DNA of 64,000 nucleotides from Cryptomeria japonica (GCF_030272615.1 NC_081412.1:671920852-671984851), one strand, 5' to 3'. Positions 49,445-61,322 are shown, counted from the stretch's first letter. Notes: generated by a model from the sequence alone, not told the origin. A program made the numbers and translations.

Positions 49445-50470
49445 TTGAGGAAGATTTTGACACCGATAGAGATGGAAAACCTAAGGAAGCAATTGGAAAC
49501 AACTCTTTTAGACTATGATGCAGAAAAGGTGAAAAATATCAAGCTTGAAGATGACCTGAAGGCTGCACATGATATCGTTCAAGGAATTCAAGAAAATCTT
49601 ACAATTGCAAGGAATAAGAGAATAGAACTTTGTGAAAAGATGTAGAATGATAATGATGATAAGGAAACTCTTAATGATCTGGTAAACAAACTGAGACAAG
49701 AAAATAGTACAATGAAGAATGAGATGCAAGATATGACTATGAGATTTTTTAAAGAAATTGAAGATAGAAAGAAGAATGAAGATGACTTGGTTAGAAGACT
49801 GAATGATGCTGGAAATGAAAACACAAGACTCGGTCATGAAAATGATATGTGGAAGATAGATTTGATGCATAAACAAAATGACACAAATGAACTCATGAGA
49901 CAAAAAGGAATCTTGGAAAGTGAACTGGCTGCTGCAAATCATCACAAGGAGAAATTCAAGAAAAGTTTAGAAGAACTTGATGACATGCTGAAAAACTAGA
50001 AACCTAATGGAGACACAAATGGTCTTGGCTTTGAAGTTGGTGAAAGCTCTAGTACTGCAAACAATCATAATCATAGTAAACCAGTAAGACAACCTAATGC
50101 TTACAAATTTAATGGGAAATGCTTTAACTGTAACAAGTATGGTCATAGAGAAAATCAATGTAGATCTAGAAACTATCAGAACACCAACACACCCACCGGT
50201 CAATGTTCTAAATGCAACAAAGTTGGTCATAATTCAGAAAATTGTAGAATGAATGTAAGATGTTATGTTTGTGGAAGATTTGGACACTTATCTAATCAAT
50301 GCAGAACACAAACAGGCATAGGATATGGGAAAGCTATTCAGAAAAAACAACGTGACTTGTTATGATTGTAACAAGATTGGACATATTGCAAAATTTTGTA
50401 GAAGCAAGGCATCACCGACAAATAACAAAGGTCCTAGCTTGAAAGGTAAAGAAAAGGTTGAAGAGGTAAA
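49445..50470 (+). pseudogene. Coiled-coil protein with four zinc knuckles (gag-like) of D
   Basis: One frame from 49445 with stops at 49643 and 49997. Residues 1-~185 are a heptad-rich Lys/Glu/Asn/Leu coiled coil. Three CCHC knuckles follow in the same frame: CFNCNKYGHRENQC, CSKCNKVGHNSENC, CYVCGRFGHLSNQC (50119-50304). A fourth, CYDCNKIGHIAKFC, comes after a frame change near 50340. Coiled coil plus knuckles resembles the C-terminal part of SIRE-type Gag. The usual N-terminal capsid (UBN2-type) domain is missing, and the frame opens only 30 bases after the primer site. It likely binds element RNA. Confidence 0.7.
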
Positions 50471-50888
50471 GAAAGAATTCTAAAAACAATGGATCAGAAA
50501 GTCAGATCAGAATGTTGATAGGAATACTCCTCCATCGGCATAATAGAGTATCACTCCATCGGCAGGAGACTCTTCATCTAACTAAAGGAAAATCCTTTGG
50601 GGGTTTAGCAATAGATTGAAAAACATGCTATTATACCCTCGGTTGATGGTAAGAACTTAAATTACTTCTATACCCGTAGATGAGTTAAGTTGTGACTTAA
50701 CTGGCAAGCATTAAATGTGGTAGTTGGAGAAAATAACATTATAAAGCAAGTGTTTTAGCTCCTTTTTCATTCACCGAGCATTCAAATCTTTAAGAGCATG
50801 AAAATTTCTGAGTGAAGACATCCTTAGCGAAAGGTGAAGCAGTTCATCCAAGCACTCATCCTTAAGGAAGATTGAGGTGTTTATAACT
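50471..50888 (+). other. Spacer between the knuckle protein and ORF2 of D
   Basis: Many stops in all frames. The early part resembles a degraded Ser/Asp/Arg-rich tail. Nothing else recognised. Confidence 0.4.
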
Positions 50889-50994
50889 ATGGCTTCCTCA
50901 TCCACACCTGAATTTATTGCAAACCCTACTACGATTGAAGTTATCAAGCGCCCTAGACCCATATTCAAATTCATTCCCAAAATAGCAAAGAAGG
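50889..50994 (+). CDS. N-terminal piece of ORF2 of D, cut by element E
   Basis: It starts MASSSTPEFIANPTTIEV at 50889 and is open for 35 codons up to the left LTR of E. The last bases, gaagg (50990-50994), recur at 52544-52548, where the frame resumes. Unknown protein. Confidence 0.55.
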
Positions 50995-52543
50995 TGATAG
51001 TTCTGATACTTAATATAAGTATAGATCCAATACCCAACAAGATGAGAAGGGGGGGGGGGTGAATCATACAAACTTAATCATCCATAAAAACATCAGATTC
51101 AACCTCGGTAACATATATTTCAGTAATATAACCAAAATTATTAAACATGCAAACTCAAAAGCATATGAACATCATAAACCTCATAACACCAGATTTAAGG
51201 TGGAAACCCAAATAGGGAAAAACCACTATGGGATTTCGGACCCACTAAGAAATATACTCTTCTAGAGTATGCTCGATTAAAAGCAAATCCCATTAAAGAT
51301 TACAAACACATTGCTAGATGTGACCCGGTTAAGGGATTTCCCTCAGATCTATTAGGATCTTCACCTTGTTAGAAGTTACCTTGTTAAAGGGTTTCAAACA
51401 CTCAATCTTAATGTCACCTTGCTAGAGGGTTTTACAAATAAGACTGTTAAGTCCACTCGGTTAAGAGATTTTTTGTCACTTTCACAAAATAACAGTAATA
51501 AAATCTATCTACAACTTCACATCTAAAATGCTATAGCAGATTCTTATTTCTTCAATACAATCTAGACATAGAACTAATCTTGGCTATCTGCTACGCTTCT
51601 ATACTCTATTATTCAAACAGGTCTTCAAGCTTCTGTGCTCGGTAATCACTATGTAGCATCCCTATGCATACACTTGCCTGCATACACTGTTTATCAACAA
51701 TTTCCTATTTATAAACAATCAGGTAACCGCTTAATCTCCTTGATCACATTTCCCATGATCAATCATAGCAATCAGATCTTCAATCTCATCCAGGTTCAAT
51801 GTATCCTTCGATCTGAAAATGTTTTACCCCACCTTGGAACTTGCATATTAGTCTTGGAACTTGTGCCAGGGTATTGTGGTTCAATCTGAGCTATAGATCT
51901 TCATGCCGACTTTTAATTGCCTTAGATTCGTTAGCAAACTTCATTCTTGGCTCACCAATCATTGATCAGTTCCAACTCATTAGCTTCCTTCATTATAAGA
52001 ATGCATGTAAACATTTAATGCATTCTGTTATAGCTCAGTTATAACTCAGTAACAACTTGGTGAATACTAAACTTCAATCGGTAGACATTCCACCTTCATT
52101 AACCGATAGCGATAACCTTAGGGTTTACCGACTAGGTTCCTTAGGGTTTACCGACTAGGTTCTTTGCTTGATAACATAGTATAGTATTAACCTTTACATT
52201 TTACAACATATGTATGATGTTAAAACAATCTAATCATCATGATCTCATCATTGTCTGACTCGGTACTAGTTGCCCTTTGAATACCTTATTCATCCCCTTA
52301 TTCATCATATTCTTTGCTATGTCTTTTACCGACATCTTTATAATCTTCACATCATACTTCTCAAGATATGGCAACATCGTACTGAATTAGAAAATTAATT
52401 TCTTGACATCGATGACAAAATAATAATATCAAGACAGTAAACATATTTAATCAGTTATATCCATAATCATCAACAACCTTCTCAATATCCTTATGAAATG
52501 CCAACAACCTTTCATTGTCTATTATAATGCAATATTGCCAATA
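50995..52543 (-). repeat. Left LTR of E (1549 bp)
   Basis: It begins tgatagttctgatac on the + strand and ends gccaata (CA changed to TA). An 11-G run (51049-51059) lies near its left end. Target duplication gaagg on both sides makes it look like a solo LTR by itself. Confidence 0.85.
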
Positions 52544-53456
52544 GAAGGATGATACCATAGGTACATTCTCTAAAATACCTAAGGGAGTAGTCTATGCAGA
52601 GGATCCTAGAATATACATATATTATTATATAGAAGAATTAGGTGATGATGAGATTAAGAATGTATGTATAGGACTATGATTTGTGATGTAGATGGTAATG
52701 TCAAACCGGAACACAAGGTAATAGAAACCCTATGTTTTGTGGATATTCTTAGCATTCCTGATTTTCCTAAAGCTGTGATAAGAATAGTTCCAAGAAGAGT
52801 CCATGGAGAATTATTTTGGTTGGATTCCATCCATAAGATCACCAAGGAAGCAATTAGGGCAGTGATAGGGCTACCTTCCATTGGTAGCAGGCCTGACAAA
52901 ATAAAAAAGGTGTCAAATGACATGGTGATGAAACTAACTAGTGCAACTTTTGACAAAAGATCTCTAAGGGTAAATGATGTGAAGGACATCAATGTCAGAT
53001 TTGTCAGTATGATTTTAGGCTATAAGGCTATACATGCAAATAGGTTAAACTCAGTATCTAGCCTATGTATCAAAAGTGCATATGGCATGGTTAATGATAA
53101 TGCTAGAATAGATATGTGTGAATGGCTCAAAAATGAATTGATAGACAATCTAAAGAAGATCAAAAGGGATAAGAAAGGAACCTATAGATTTGGAAATTTG
53201 CTTGTTTACTTGATGTTGTACACTACTAAGCAAGTACCCGGTATTGGTAGGAAAGACTTTGGCTTTGACATACCAGTAGGAAAGCAACTATTTGATTTAT
53301 TAAACAACATGGGAGAAGATAGAGAGAAAAACATAAATGAACATTTTCAAGCATTGAAGGCTGAAATGAAAACTAGAATAAGGCTGCCACAGGACATTGT
53401 AGACAAATATCAAAAGGAAATATGTTTTGTAATCAAGAAAGATGAAATCTCGATGG
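52544..53456 (+). CDS. ORF2 central segment of D, left copy (unknown protein)
   Basis: After a short lead-in (KGVVYAEDPRIY) and a 2-base insertion near 52655, a frame from 52664 stays open to 53506, the last ~50 bases being foreign sequence past the junction. Blocks include ELFWLDSIHKITKEAIRAV, LPSIGSRPDKIKKVS, VSMILGYKAIHANRLNSVS, IDNLKKIKRDKKGTYRFGN and VPGIGRKDFGFDIPVGK. It is an alpha/beta-looking, Lys-rich protein with no family I can name; its layout recalls the plant-transposon accessory domains found in large LTR elements, but that is a guess. A second copy lies at 57919-58826. Confidence 0.6.
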
Positions 53457-54026
53457 TTTGCAAACTAGTCTTGTTTTGTATGAATGACCTCTCCTTTTTC
53501 ATTTAGCTTGTTTCTGAAAATCCACTTTGTACCGATTACATTTTTGTCCTTCGATCTTGGGATTAGTGTCCATGTGCATTCTTCTTGATTTGATCAATCT
53601 CTTATGTCATAGCATTTATCCAATCTTCACTGTTAAATGCCGCTTTCATTATTCTCGGTTCAAATTCAGATATCAAACATGTGTTCTATTTTAGTTTGTT
53701 CCTTGTCATCACTAGATCATCCTTATCTCCTATAATCTGACTTGGTGCATGATGTCTCCTGACATACTTGGCTAATATAGGCTTGGTAGGCTCTGTATGA
53801 TCTTCTTCATTACTCGGTAACTGGATATTCTCTTCATTTTCTTCAACAGTCTTCTCGGTAGGACTTCTTTGTTGAACATAGACAAATTCATCATAGTCTT
53901 CTAGTTCCATGGAATTTCCTTCATCATTTCTTTCTGCAAATTCATCAATTTTCACATTTGCACTTTCTACCATTTTGTTAGATGATTTGATCAGACATTT
54001 AAATGCTTTGCTTCTAGAAGAGTAAC
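53457..54026 (-). pseudogene. Integrase-RT linker and truncated RT of element E
   Basis: The linker has RRHHAPSQIIGD; the RT start has FNSEDWINAMT, a TWTLVP-like piece and FRNKLNEKGEVI-like sequence. At 53457 it stops abruptly at the position of the conserved RLVCKG-type motif, before any catalytic residue; host D sequence follows. The YVDD core and RNase H are gone. Confidence 0.8.
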
Positions 54027-54869
54027 CTAGAAACGTTCCTTCTTCACTTTTCTGATCAAATTTGCCATTCTATCATCTTTATGAACATAGCATCTACTTC
54101 CAAAGATTTTAAAATAACTTACATTAGGTTTTTTATCATACCAGATTTCAGATGGTGTCTTCAAAGTACCTTTCTTCAATTGTACTCGGTTCAGGGTGTA
54201 AACTATTGTTCTTATTGCTTCTCTCCAAAATGTTTCTGGCACCTTCTTTTCAATCATAAGTGTTCTAGCATAATCCACAATAGATCTGTTTCTTCTCTCA
54301 GCTATTCCATTTTGCTGTGGGGTCCTCGGTGCAAAGACTTGCCTTTTAATACCATTATCATTGCAAAACAAGTTGAACTCATTAGATGTGAACTCTCCTC
54401 CTCTATCTGATCTAAGACATTTCAGTTGTCTTCCTCTTTCATTTTCAACTCTTGCCTTGTACCGTTTAAACATTTGAAAAGCTTCTAATTTTTCTTTTAA
54501 AAACATTACTGACATCATCCTTGAATAGTCATCCACAAATAATATGAAATATTTATCACCATAATAACTTTGAACTTTCATAGGACCACAAAGATCAGTG
54601 TGCACAAGATCTAAAATTTCCTTAGAAGTGTAAGACTTACTTGTAAAGCTTGATCTTGTCATCTTACCCATCTGGCATCCTCGGCACATAGCATTCTCAG
54701 GTTTTTCAAGACTCGGTAGGCCTCTTACTCAGTGCTTCTTGCTTATTTTGATCAGATTATCAAAATTTTACATGACAAAACCTTTTATGCCATAACCAGG
54801 TATCATCTATCTTTGCATATAAACACTCATTGTAAGTTGAGTCAAGGTGAAATGTGTTACCTTTTGTTT
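54027..54869 (-). pseudogene. Integrase of element E
   Basis: The pre-integrase block (LWHKRFCHVKF) is broken by stops. 54689-54027 is open for 220 codons: CRGCQMGKM, VHTDLCGPMKV (first Asp), CLRSDRGGEFTS (second Asp), QQNGIAERRNRS (Glu), then FWREAIRTIVYTLNRV and FKIFGSRCYVH. All three catalytic residues are intact. The motif set is typical of the Tork/TNT lineage. Confidence 0.92.
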
Positions 54870-55383
54870 GTGTCACAGTAGCAGCTAACTCTCCATGTTT
54901 GTCATAAACATTGATAGTTCCTTTCTGAAACTCTATTCGGTAACCTGTGTTGTTTAGCTATGCTACACTCAACAAATTGTATTTCAAACCTTTAACCCAA
55001 TAAACATCATTACATTTTGCATTGTCAAGAAGTGTTATGGATCCTTTACCTCTTACCGGACATGGTGCATCATTACCAAATCTAACCTAGCCTCCATCAT
55101 AATCTTCTAATATAACAAACTTGTGTTTATCTCCTGTCATATGATGTGAGCATCCACTATCTATAATCCAAGAATCATTTTTACTTATATGAGATAGTAG
55201 GGATTTTTCTCTATACCTTTCTTCATCTGATCCATCTTTGATAGCCACATAAACAATTTCCTCTATATCAGTATCATCTGATTTATCATCATTAGATTCC
55301 TCATTAGCTATTAAGCATGTCTTTTTATCTCTTCTTCTAAAGTCTCGGTGTCCTCTGTAATGATTATCTTTCTGTCTATCATC
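54870..55383 (-). pseudogene. Protease region of element E
   Basis: On the minus strand an acidic linker (SNDDKSDDTDIEE) leads to WIIDSGCSHHMTGDKHKF (near 55150), the copia protease active-site block with D-S-G. Then comes RGKGSITLLDNAKCNDVYWVKG, typical of the protease end, with stops near 54960 and 55090. Confidence 0.85.
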
Positions 55384-56250
55384 TCAATAATCTCTCTTTT
55401 CAGTGGAATCTTTGTCAGGACAATTAGAAGCCATATGTCCTATCTTATCACAATTGAAACATTTCAAAGGTAGTTTTCCTTTATACTTACCTTTGCCTCT
55501 CGGTAACCTTTTGGCTAATAGTGCTTCAAACTCTTCTTGCTTTCTTATTTTCTCATATAATTTGTGTGCTACATCCATGTTCTTACGAAATCTTTCACTT
55601 GCTCCACTGTGATCTCCTTCAGAGTACTTATACTTTCTTTCATTGAAATCACTAGATTCATCAAGATGAAAAGAACTAAATGTAGATTCAACTTTATTTA
55701 CCAAAGATCCACTATTATCAAAATTACTTAACTCAAATGCATGTAGCTTACCAATAGTAGCATCTAAAGAAACTGGCATATTAGGTATAGACCTCAATTC
55801 ATTGATTGCTGAGACTCAGATTGCATAAGCTAGTAGAAGGGCTCTTAACAACTTACTTGTTATATCCTTTTCTTCAATAGTTCCACCTGCTCCTTTGATT
55901 TGATTGACAGTCTCATTTAGTCTTGTACTATACTGGGTTATGTTCTCACCTTAATTCATCCTCATAGATTCAAGTTGTCCTCTTAGACTATCTAATTTTG
56001 CTCTTTGAACATGTTCATCTCCACCATATACTGATATGAGCTTATCCCACATTGCCTTTGCATCATTGCAGCCTTCTAGATCATTAAACTCTGAACCGGT
56101 CAGTGCAGATGTTATTTCAATCATTGCTTGAATATGTTCTTTCTTTGCCTTTATCTCTTCCATAGTCAATGGATAGGTGCTTGGGGTGACAAAATCATTC
56201 TCCAGATGGTATACTGCATATTCTCCAACTCCTGATAGATGTAGCTTCAT
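55384..56250 (-). pseudogene. gag: Gag of element E
   Basis: The first part (56250-55951) has YHLENDFVTPSTYPLT and AMWDKLISVYGGDEHVQRAK, a copia UBN2-type Gag. Stops at 55951 and ~55815 interrupt; the second part (55797-55384) includes FRKNMDVAHKLYEKIRKQ and the CCHC knuckle CFNCDKIGHMASNC. RNA-binding structural protein. The N-terminus upstream of 56250 has a stop. Confidence 0.85.
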
Positions 56251-56360
56251 CCTTTTCTACCATGTAGAGAAACTTGACTTGTTCAGCTTTGGTGCATCCC
56301 TCTTATACATCTTTGGATCTTTAACTCAAGTGCCTTCAATCTTTCCTTCCGAAGTCCAAA

Positions 56361-56372
56361 GCTCTGATACCA
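56361..56372 (-). promoter_or_regulatory. Primer-binding site of E (initiator tRNA-Met)
   Basis: The minus strand reads TGGTATCAGAGC, perfect, two bases from the LTR. It fixes the orientation of E. Confidence 0.93.
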
Positions 56373-56374
56373 AT

Positions 56375-57918
56375 TGATAGTTTTGATACTTAATATAAGT
56401 ACAAATCCAATACCCAACAAGATGAGAGGGGGGGGGTGAATCATACAAACTTAATCATCCATAAAAACATCAGATTCAACCTCGGTAACATATATTTCAG
56501 TAATATAACCAAGACTGTTAAACATGCAAACTCAAAATCATATGAAGATCATAAACCTCATAACACCAGATTTAACGTGGAAACCCAAATAGGGAAAAAC
56601 CACTATGGGATTTTGGACCCACTAAGAAATATACTCTTCTAGAGTATGCTCAGTTAAAAGCAAATCTTGTTAAAGATTACAAACACATTGCTAGATGTGA
56701 CCCGGTTAAGGGATTTCCCTCAAATCTGTTAGGATCTTCACCTTGTTAGAAGTGACCTTGTTAAAGGATTTCAAACACTTAATTTGAATGTCACCTTGCT
56801 AGAGGGTTTTACAAATAAGGCTATTAAGTCCACTTGGTTAAGAGATTTTTTGTCACTTCACAAAATAATAGTAATAAAATCTATCTGCAACTTCACATCT
56901 AAAATGCTAAAGCATATTCTTATTTGTTCAATACAATCTCGACATAGAATTAATCTTGTCTATCTGTTACACTTCTATACTCTGTTATTCAAACAGGTCT
57001 TCAAGCTTCTATGCTCGGTAATCACTATGTAGCATCCCTGTGCATACACTTGCTCGCATACACTATTTATCAACAGTTTCCTATTTATAAACAATCAGGT
57101 AACTGCTTAATCTCCTTGATCACATTTCCCATGATCAATCATAGCTATCAGATCTTCAATCTCATCTAGGTTCAATGTATCCTTCAAACTAAAAATGTTT
57201 TACCCTGCATTGGAACTTGCATATTAGTCTTGGAACTTGTGCTAGGGTATTGCGGTTCAATCTGAGCTGTTGATCATCATGCCAACTTTTAATTGCCTTA
57301 GATTCGTTAAAAAACTTCATTCTCGGCTCACCAATCATTGATCAGTTCCAGTTCATCAACTTCCTTCATTAAATAATGCATGTAAACATTTAATGCATTC
57401 TGTTATAGCTCAGTTATAACTCAGTAACAACTTGGTGAATACTAAACTTCACTCGGTAGACATTCTGCCTTCATTAACCGATAGCAATAACCTTAGGGTT
57501 TATCGACTAGGTTCCTTAGGGTTTACCAACTAGGTTCTTTGCTTGATAACATAGTATAGTATTAACCTTTACATTTTACAACATATGTATGATGTTAAAA
57601 CAATCTAAACATCATGATCTCATCATTGTCTGGCTCGGTACTAGTTGCCCATTGAATACCTTATTCATCCCCTTATTCATCATATTCTTTCCTGTGTCTT
57701 TTACCGACAACTTTATAATCTTCATATCATACTTCTCAAGATATGGCAACATCATATTGAATTAGAAAATAAATTTCTTGACATCAATGACAAAATAATA
57801 ATATCAAGATAGTAAACATATTTGATTAGTTATATCCATAATCATCAACAACTTTCTCAATATCCTTATGAAATGCCAACAATCTTTCATTGTCTGTTAT
57901 AATATAATATTGCCAACA
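56375..57918 (-). repeat. Right (5') LTR of E (1544 bp)
   Basis: It aligns end to end with the left LTR, ends gccaaca, and has a 9-G run (56428-56436). The primer site is two bases to its left. Confidence 0.88.
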
Positions 57919-58826
57919 GGAGGATGATACCATAGGTGCATTCTCTAAAATACCAAAGGGAGTAGTCTATGCAGAGGATCCTAGAATATACATACATTAT
58001 CATATAGAAGAATTAGGGGATGATGAGATCAAGAACATGTATAGGACTATGATTTGTGATGTAGATGGTAATGTCAAACCGGAACACAAGGTAATAGAAA
58101 CCCTAGGTTTTGTGGATATTCTTAGCATTCCTGATTTTCCTAAAGTTGTGATAAGAATAGTTCTAAGAAGAGTCCATTGAGAATTATTTTGGCTGGATTC
58201 CATCCATAAGATCACCAAGGAAGTAGTTAGGGCAGTGACAAGGTTACCTTCCATTGGTAGCAGGCCTGACAGAACAAAAAAGGTCTCAAATGACACAGTG
58301 ATGAAACTAACTAGTGCAACTTCTGACAAAAGATCTCTAAGGTTAAATGATGTGAAGAATCAATGTCAGATTTGTCAATATGATTTAGGCTATAAGGCTA
58401 TACATGCAAATATGTAAAACTCAGTATCTAGCCTATTTATCAAAAGTGCATATGGCATGGTTAATGATAATGCTAGAATAGATGTGTGTGAATGGCTCAA
58501 AGATGAATTGATAGACAATCTAAAGAAGATCAAAAGGGATAAGAAAGGAACCTTTAGATTTGGAAATTTGTTTGTTTTCTTGATGTTGTACACTACGAAG
58601 AAAGAACCCGGTATTGGTAGGAAAGACTTTGGCTTTGACATGCTGGTAGGAAAGCAACTATTGGATTTATTAAACAACATGGGAGAAGATAGAGAGAAAA
58701 ACATAAATGAACATTTTCAAGCACTAAAGGCTCGAATGAAAACTAGAATAAGGCTACCACAAGCAATTGTAGACAAATATCAAAAGGAAATATATTTTGT
58801 AATCAAGAAAGATGAAATCTAGATGG
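57919..58826 (+). pseudogene. ORF2 central segment of D, right copy, decayed
   Basis: Homologous to 52544-53456 base for base apart from scattered changes. It has an early stop (tga at 58180), a short deletion near 58360 (NDVKN versus NDVKDIN in the other copy) that shifts the frame, and a stop tag at 58820 where the left copy has tcg. This copy is the one that continues into the rest of D. Confidence 0.75.
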
Positions 58827-59395
58827 AGGCAGTTATCCCTAGGACTATCTCGGTAACTGAAATGGGATATGAAACAGATGATAACATCATTGAAACATAT
58901 GCAAAAGCTTTCCTTGAAGCACCCAAGGAACCCTTTCAAGAAATCTTTGGTAATGCAGAAACAATTGAGAGTGGAATTCGGTCAAAGAAAAGACTTAAGA
59001 AAGTTGAACAAACAGTCAGAAAAGGCACTAGACAAGCTAAAGCAATTAAGGAAGATGTATTAAAACAAACTGGTATCAAGGAAAGTGAGTTGGAAGAATC
59101 TCAATCGGAACCTCATCTTTCACTGATTGGAACTTCTTCTGAAAGTGATATATTGGCAGTATTCAAAAGGGTAGAAAGGAAAAGAAAACCCTCACCGGCA
59201 CCCTCACCTACACCTAGGAAAACAAGACAAAAGCAACGGGCAATTAGGCCTTATGTTAAGAAGTTGACTCCGAAGAAGAAGAAGATAAAACAAGATATTG
59301 CTCCACTAGATAAACTTCTTAGTGAAATAACAGAGGATATAAAGTTGAAAAACATTAGCAAACTGTATAATACACTTTCTCCTGATAAAGCATAG
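58823..59395 (+). CDS. C-terminal part of ORF2 of D: basic, Pro-rich protein
   Basis: 190 codons open directly after the stop at 58820, which the left copy lacks, so this was originally the continuation of ORF2. It begins MEAVIPRTISVTEMGYETD and has a Lys-rich helix (~residues 52-80), a Pro/Ser-rich piece (RKRKPSPAPSPTPRKTRQK) and a Lys-rich run KKLTPKKKKIK that could be a nuclear localisation signal. No family recognised. Confidence 0.55.
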   Translation: MEAVIPRTISVTEMGYETDDNIIETYAKAFLEAPKEPFQEIFGNAETIESGIRSKKRLKKVEQTVRKGTRQAKAIKEDVLKQTGIKESELEESQSEPHLSLIGTSSESDILAVFKRVERKRKPSPAPSPTPRKTRQKQRAIRPYVKKLTPKKKKIKQDIAPLDKLLSEITEDIKLKNISKLYNTLSPDKA

Positions 59396-59415
59396 AAAAT
59401 AGTGTAATTTTAGAC

Positions 59416-59934
59416 TTGGATATATACAAGAAATTTTTGTTGGAAATTGTTGATGAGATACCCAATGATTTGTATAGAAGACTAGAAGCCAGAAGGGTAG
59501 CCATTGTTGAGCTAGATAGGAAAATAAAAATTGAAAAATTACTCGCAATGCATCCAGTTAACTCACCTGATGAAATAGACCAATTAATCAGTGAGGCTAA
59601 CCAGACAATGTTTTCAACCACTCACCGGCATGTACCACTGATGGCAAGCCAAGTGAATGAAGTTTCTAAAGAAACAACAGATGCATGGGACATATTCTTT
59701 GTTGAAAAAGAAAAATAGGAAGAACTCAAAAGACCCAAGACCATCAGGGTATACCAAAAGGACAAGGATAAGGGGAAAGGTAAGGTAGGTGGACCTCCAA
59801 GCCTTAAAATAACTGATAATGTACCCCCACCTCCTTCTGATACTCCACCAGCACATACTACTGATAGTCAACTGGCCACAGAGAGTATGGAGACTCCTCT
59901 AGAGGATACAAATCCTAAGTCATATATTTTGTGA
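59416..59934 (+). pseudogene. Further segment of the D protein, acidic/Pro-rich
   Basis: It opens MDIYKKFLLEIVDEIPND in a different frame from the preceding part, has a stop at 59716 and continues with KDKDKGKGKVGGPP and a Pro/Thr-rich piece to 59934. Probably part of one long ORF broken by indels. Unknown. Confidence 0.45.
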
Positions 59935-60001
59935 TACTGTAAATATAAGCATAGAAAAACCAATAAAGAAATCAGCAGAGGACACCATTGGGAAAGAAGC
60001 A

Positions 60002-60391
60002 ATGGTAAATGAAACTAAAAAACAATCAGAGGTAAATACAGAGAAACTAGAAGTGCAGATAGAGACTACATCTGAGAAACCGACAACTAAGAGCTTAGAG
60101 AAACCTTCTGAGACACAGATGGAGAAACGAGAACAAAAACAAGTTCAAACATGGGTTCAAACTAAAATAGTGCCACTGGCTAAAGCTGAAAAGCCAAAAC
60201 CTTTGCTAGCAGAAATGTAAACATAGACTGACCCACTAGAGGTCGAAACAAGCAAGGTTATTACTATAACCGACAATGGGGAAATTGTGAAAGTAGTTGG
60301 ACAAACATCTAGTACTTCAATAGTAGAATTTTGGCCTACAAATGTGACAGAGGTCTTACTGGACTCCATAAAGAAAGATCACAGAGTCTAA
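60002..60391 (+). pseudogene. Further segment of the D protein, Glu/Thr/Lys-rich
   Basis: A frame from 60002 to a stop at 60218, then on to about 60391. It is a low-complexity Glu/Lys/Thr/Pro stretch (SEKPTTKSLEKPSETQMEK) followed by VITITDNGEIVKVVGQTS. Probably a disordered linker. Unknown. Confidence 0.4.
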
Positions 60392-60458
60392 TGCACAAGC
60401 CTATAAGGCTATTGATGACACAATTCCCATTCTTAGATTGATAGCACCAAAGTGAATT

Positions 60459-61031
60459 GTGGATAATGAAGATTCTTTAGGTCAACTAGACACATTGCCT
60501 AAATTCATCACTGCCAACATTTTGAGAGTTGATCAAATAAATGAGGAGACATTTAAAGAGAGAATGAATAAAGAAATAGAAAAATTCTTTGAGGAAATAG
60601 TGAAGGAGAATAAGGAGAAAATGGAAACCTTATTACTGACACTAGGAGAATCAATTTTGAATTTTAAGAAACTATATAGAGATACCTGCGAAACCAATAT
60701 TTTGATAGAGGACATAGATTTAGAGATCCAAAAAGCTCAAGAAGAAATCAACAATATTGCTAACAATTTAATAGGATCATCAGATTCATTTCTGGAAATT
60801 GAAAAGAACATTGCAGATCTTGAGGAGAAAATTGAGAAATTAGAAAAAGAAAAAGAAGAGATAAAGGTTAAGGCAAAGAACTTAAAATGCAAACTAAGTC
60901 CTAAACTAGATTACCTCATTTCTTTGAGAAAAGAAATTTCTGAGGCTCTGGTTCCCAGACTCAAGACACTGGAAGAGAAAATGCACACTCACTGGTATAG
61001 TTCAGAGAATAGAAGCGGCATTAAAGGATAG
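60459..61031 (+). CDS. C-terminal coiled-coil segment of the D protein
   Basis: 190 open codons. After LDTLPKFITANILRVDQI comes a long heptad pattern: Glu/Lys-rich (~30-60), a second helix (~75-95) and a strong coil with IADLEEKIEKLEKEKEEI (~115-145). It ends near a possible link to the 3' untranslated region. SIRE/Maximus-type elements can carry coiled-coil ORFs before the 3' LTR, but no sequence identity to those is claimed. Confidence 0.5.
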   Translation: MDNEDSLGQLDTLPKFITANILRVDQINEETFKERMNKEIEKFFEEIVKENKEKMETLLLTLGESILNFKKLYRDTCETNILIEDIDLEIQKAQEEINNIANNLIGSSDSFLEIEKNIADLEEKIEKLEKEKEEIKVKAKNLKCKLSPKLDYLISLRKEISEALVPRLKTLEEKMHTHWYSSENRSGIKG

Positions 61032-61322
61032 CAAAAGGTTCAACGACAATCTAAACTTGGTGTTGGCAGGCCCTTTCAAGATTATAACCCACCAGTTACA
61101 AGGATCTAGGCAGGAACCACACAACACTGATAGTGAATGACAACCTTTGTCATTGATGTCAAAGGGGGAGTAGTGGAGATGAGACAAATGACCAGAAGAA
61201 AGGACATCATCTGCTCAAAGGGAGCACTCAATTTTGAAACAACATTTTTTGGAAAGACAATTTTGGAAAACCATTTTTGGATTTTTCTCATGAGTGTTGC
61301 CATCAATGCCAAAGGGGAAGAT
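61032..61322 (+). promoter_or_regulatory. 3' untranslated region and polypurine tract of D
   Basis: It contains tgtcaaagggggagtagtgg (61157-61176) and ends with ccaaaggggaagat abutting the 3' LTR. The first purine run is of the kind found upstream of the 3' LTR in SIRE-like copia elements; the second is at the LTR border and is the likely priming site. Confidence 0.65.

Larger units (their letters stand above)
50995..57918 (-). mobile_element. Element E: Tork-like Ty1/copia element, rearranged
   Basis: Minus strand: 5' LTR 57918-56375, primer site, gag, protease, integrase and the first part of RT (to 53457). RT core and RNase H are absent; instead a copy of host D sequence (52544-53456) leads to the second LTR (52543-50995). 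The left LTR is flanked by gaagg on both sides (50990-50994, 52544-52548); the right LTR is followed by ggagg (57919-57923). The copia order (integrase before RT) and the initiator-Met primer site give the superfamily. Confidence 0.85.

Noticed and set aside
49508-49945. 145-codon minus-strand frame
   Set aside because: Shadow of the coiled-coil/zinc-knuckle frame of D on the + strand; the composition is that of reverse-complemented Lys/Glu codons.
52507-52543. End of the left LTR of E at the earlier ccaaca (52506)
   Set aside because: Comparison with the right copy shows homology continuing 37 bases, and the gaagg duplication only fits an end at 52543.
53457-56374. Reverse-strand copia domains as the pol of element D
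   Set aside because: They run opposite to the LTRs and primer site of D and have their own LTRs, primer site and gag; they belong to the nested element E.
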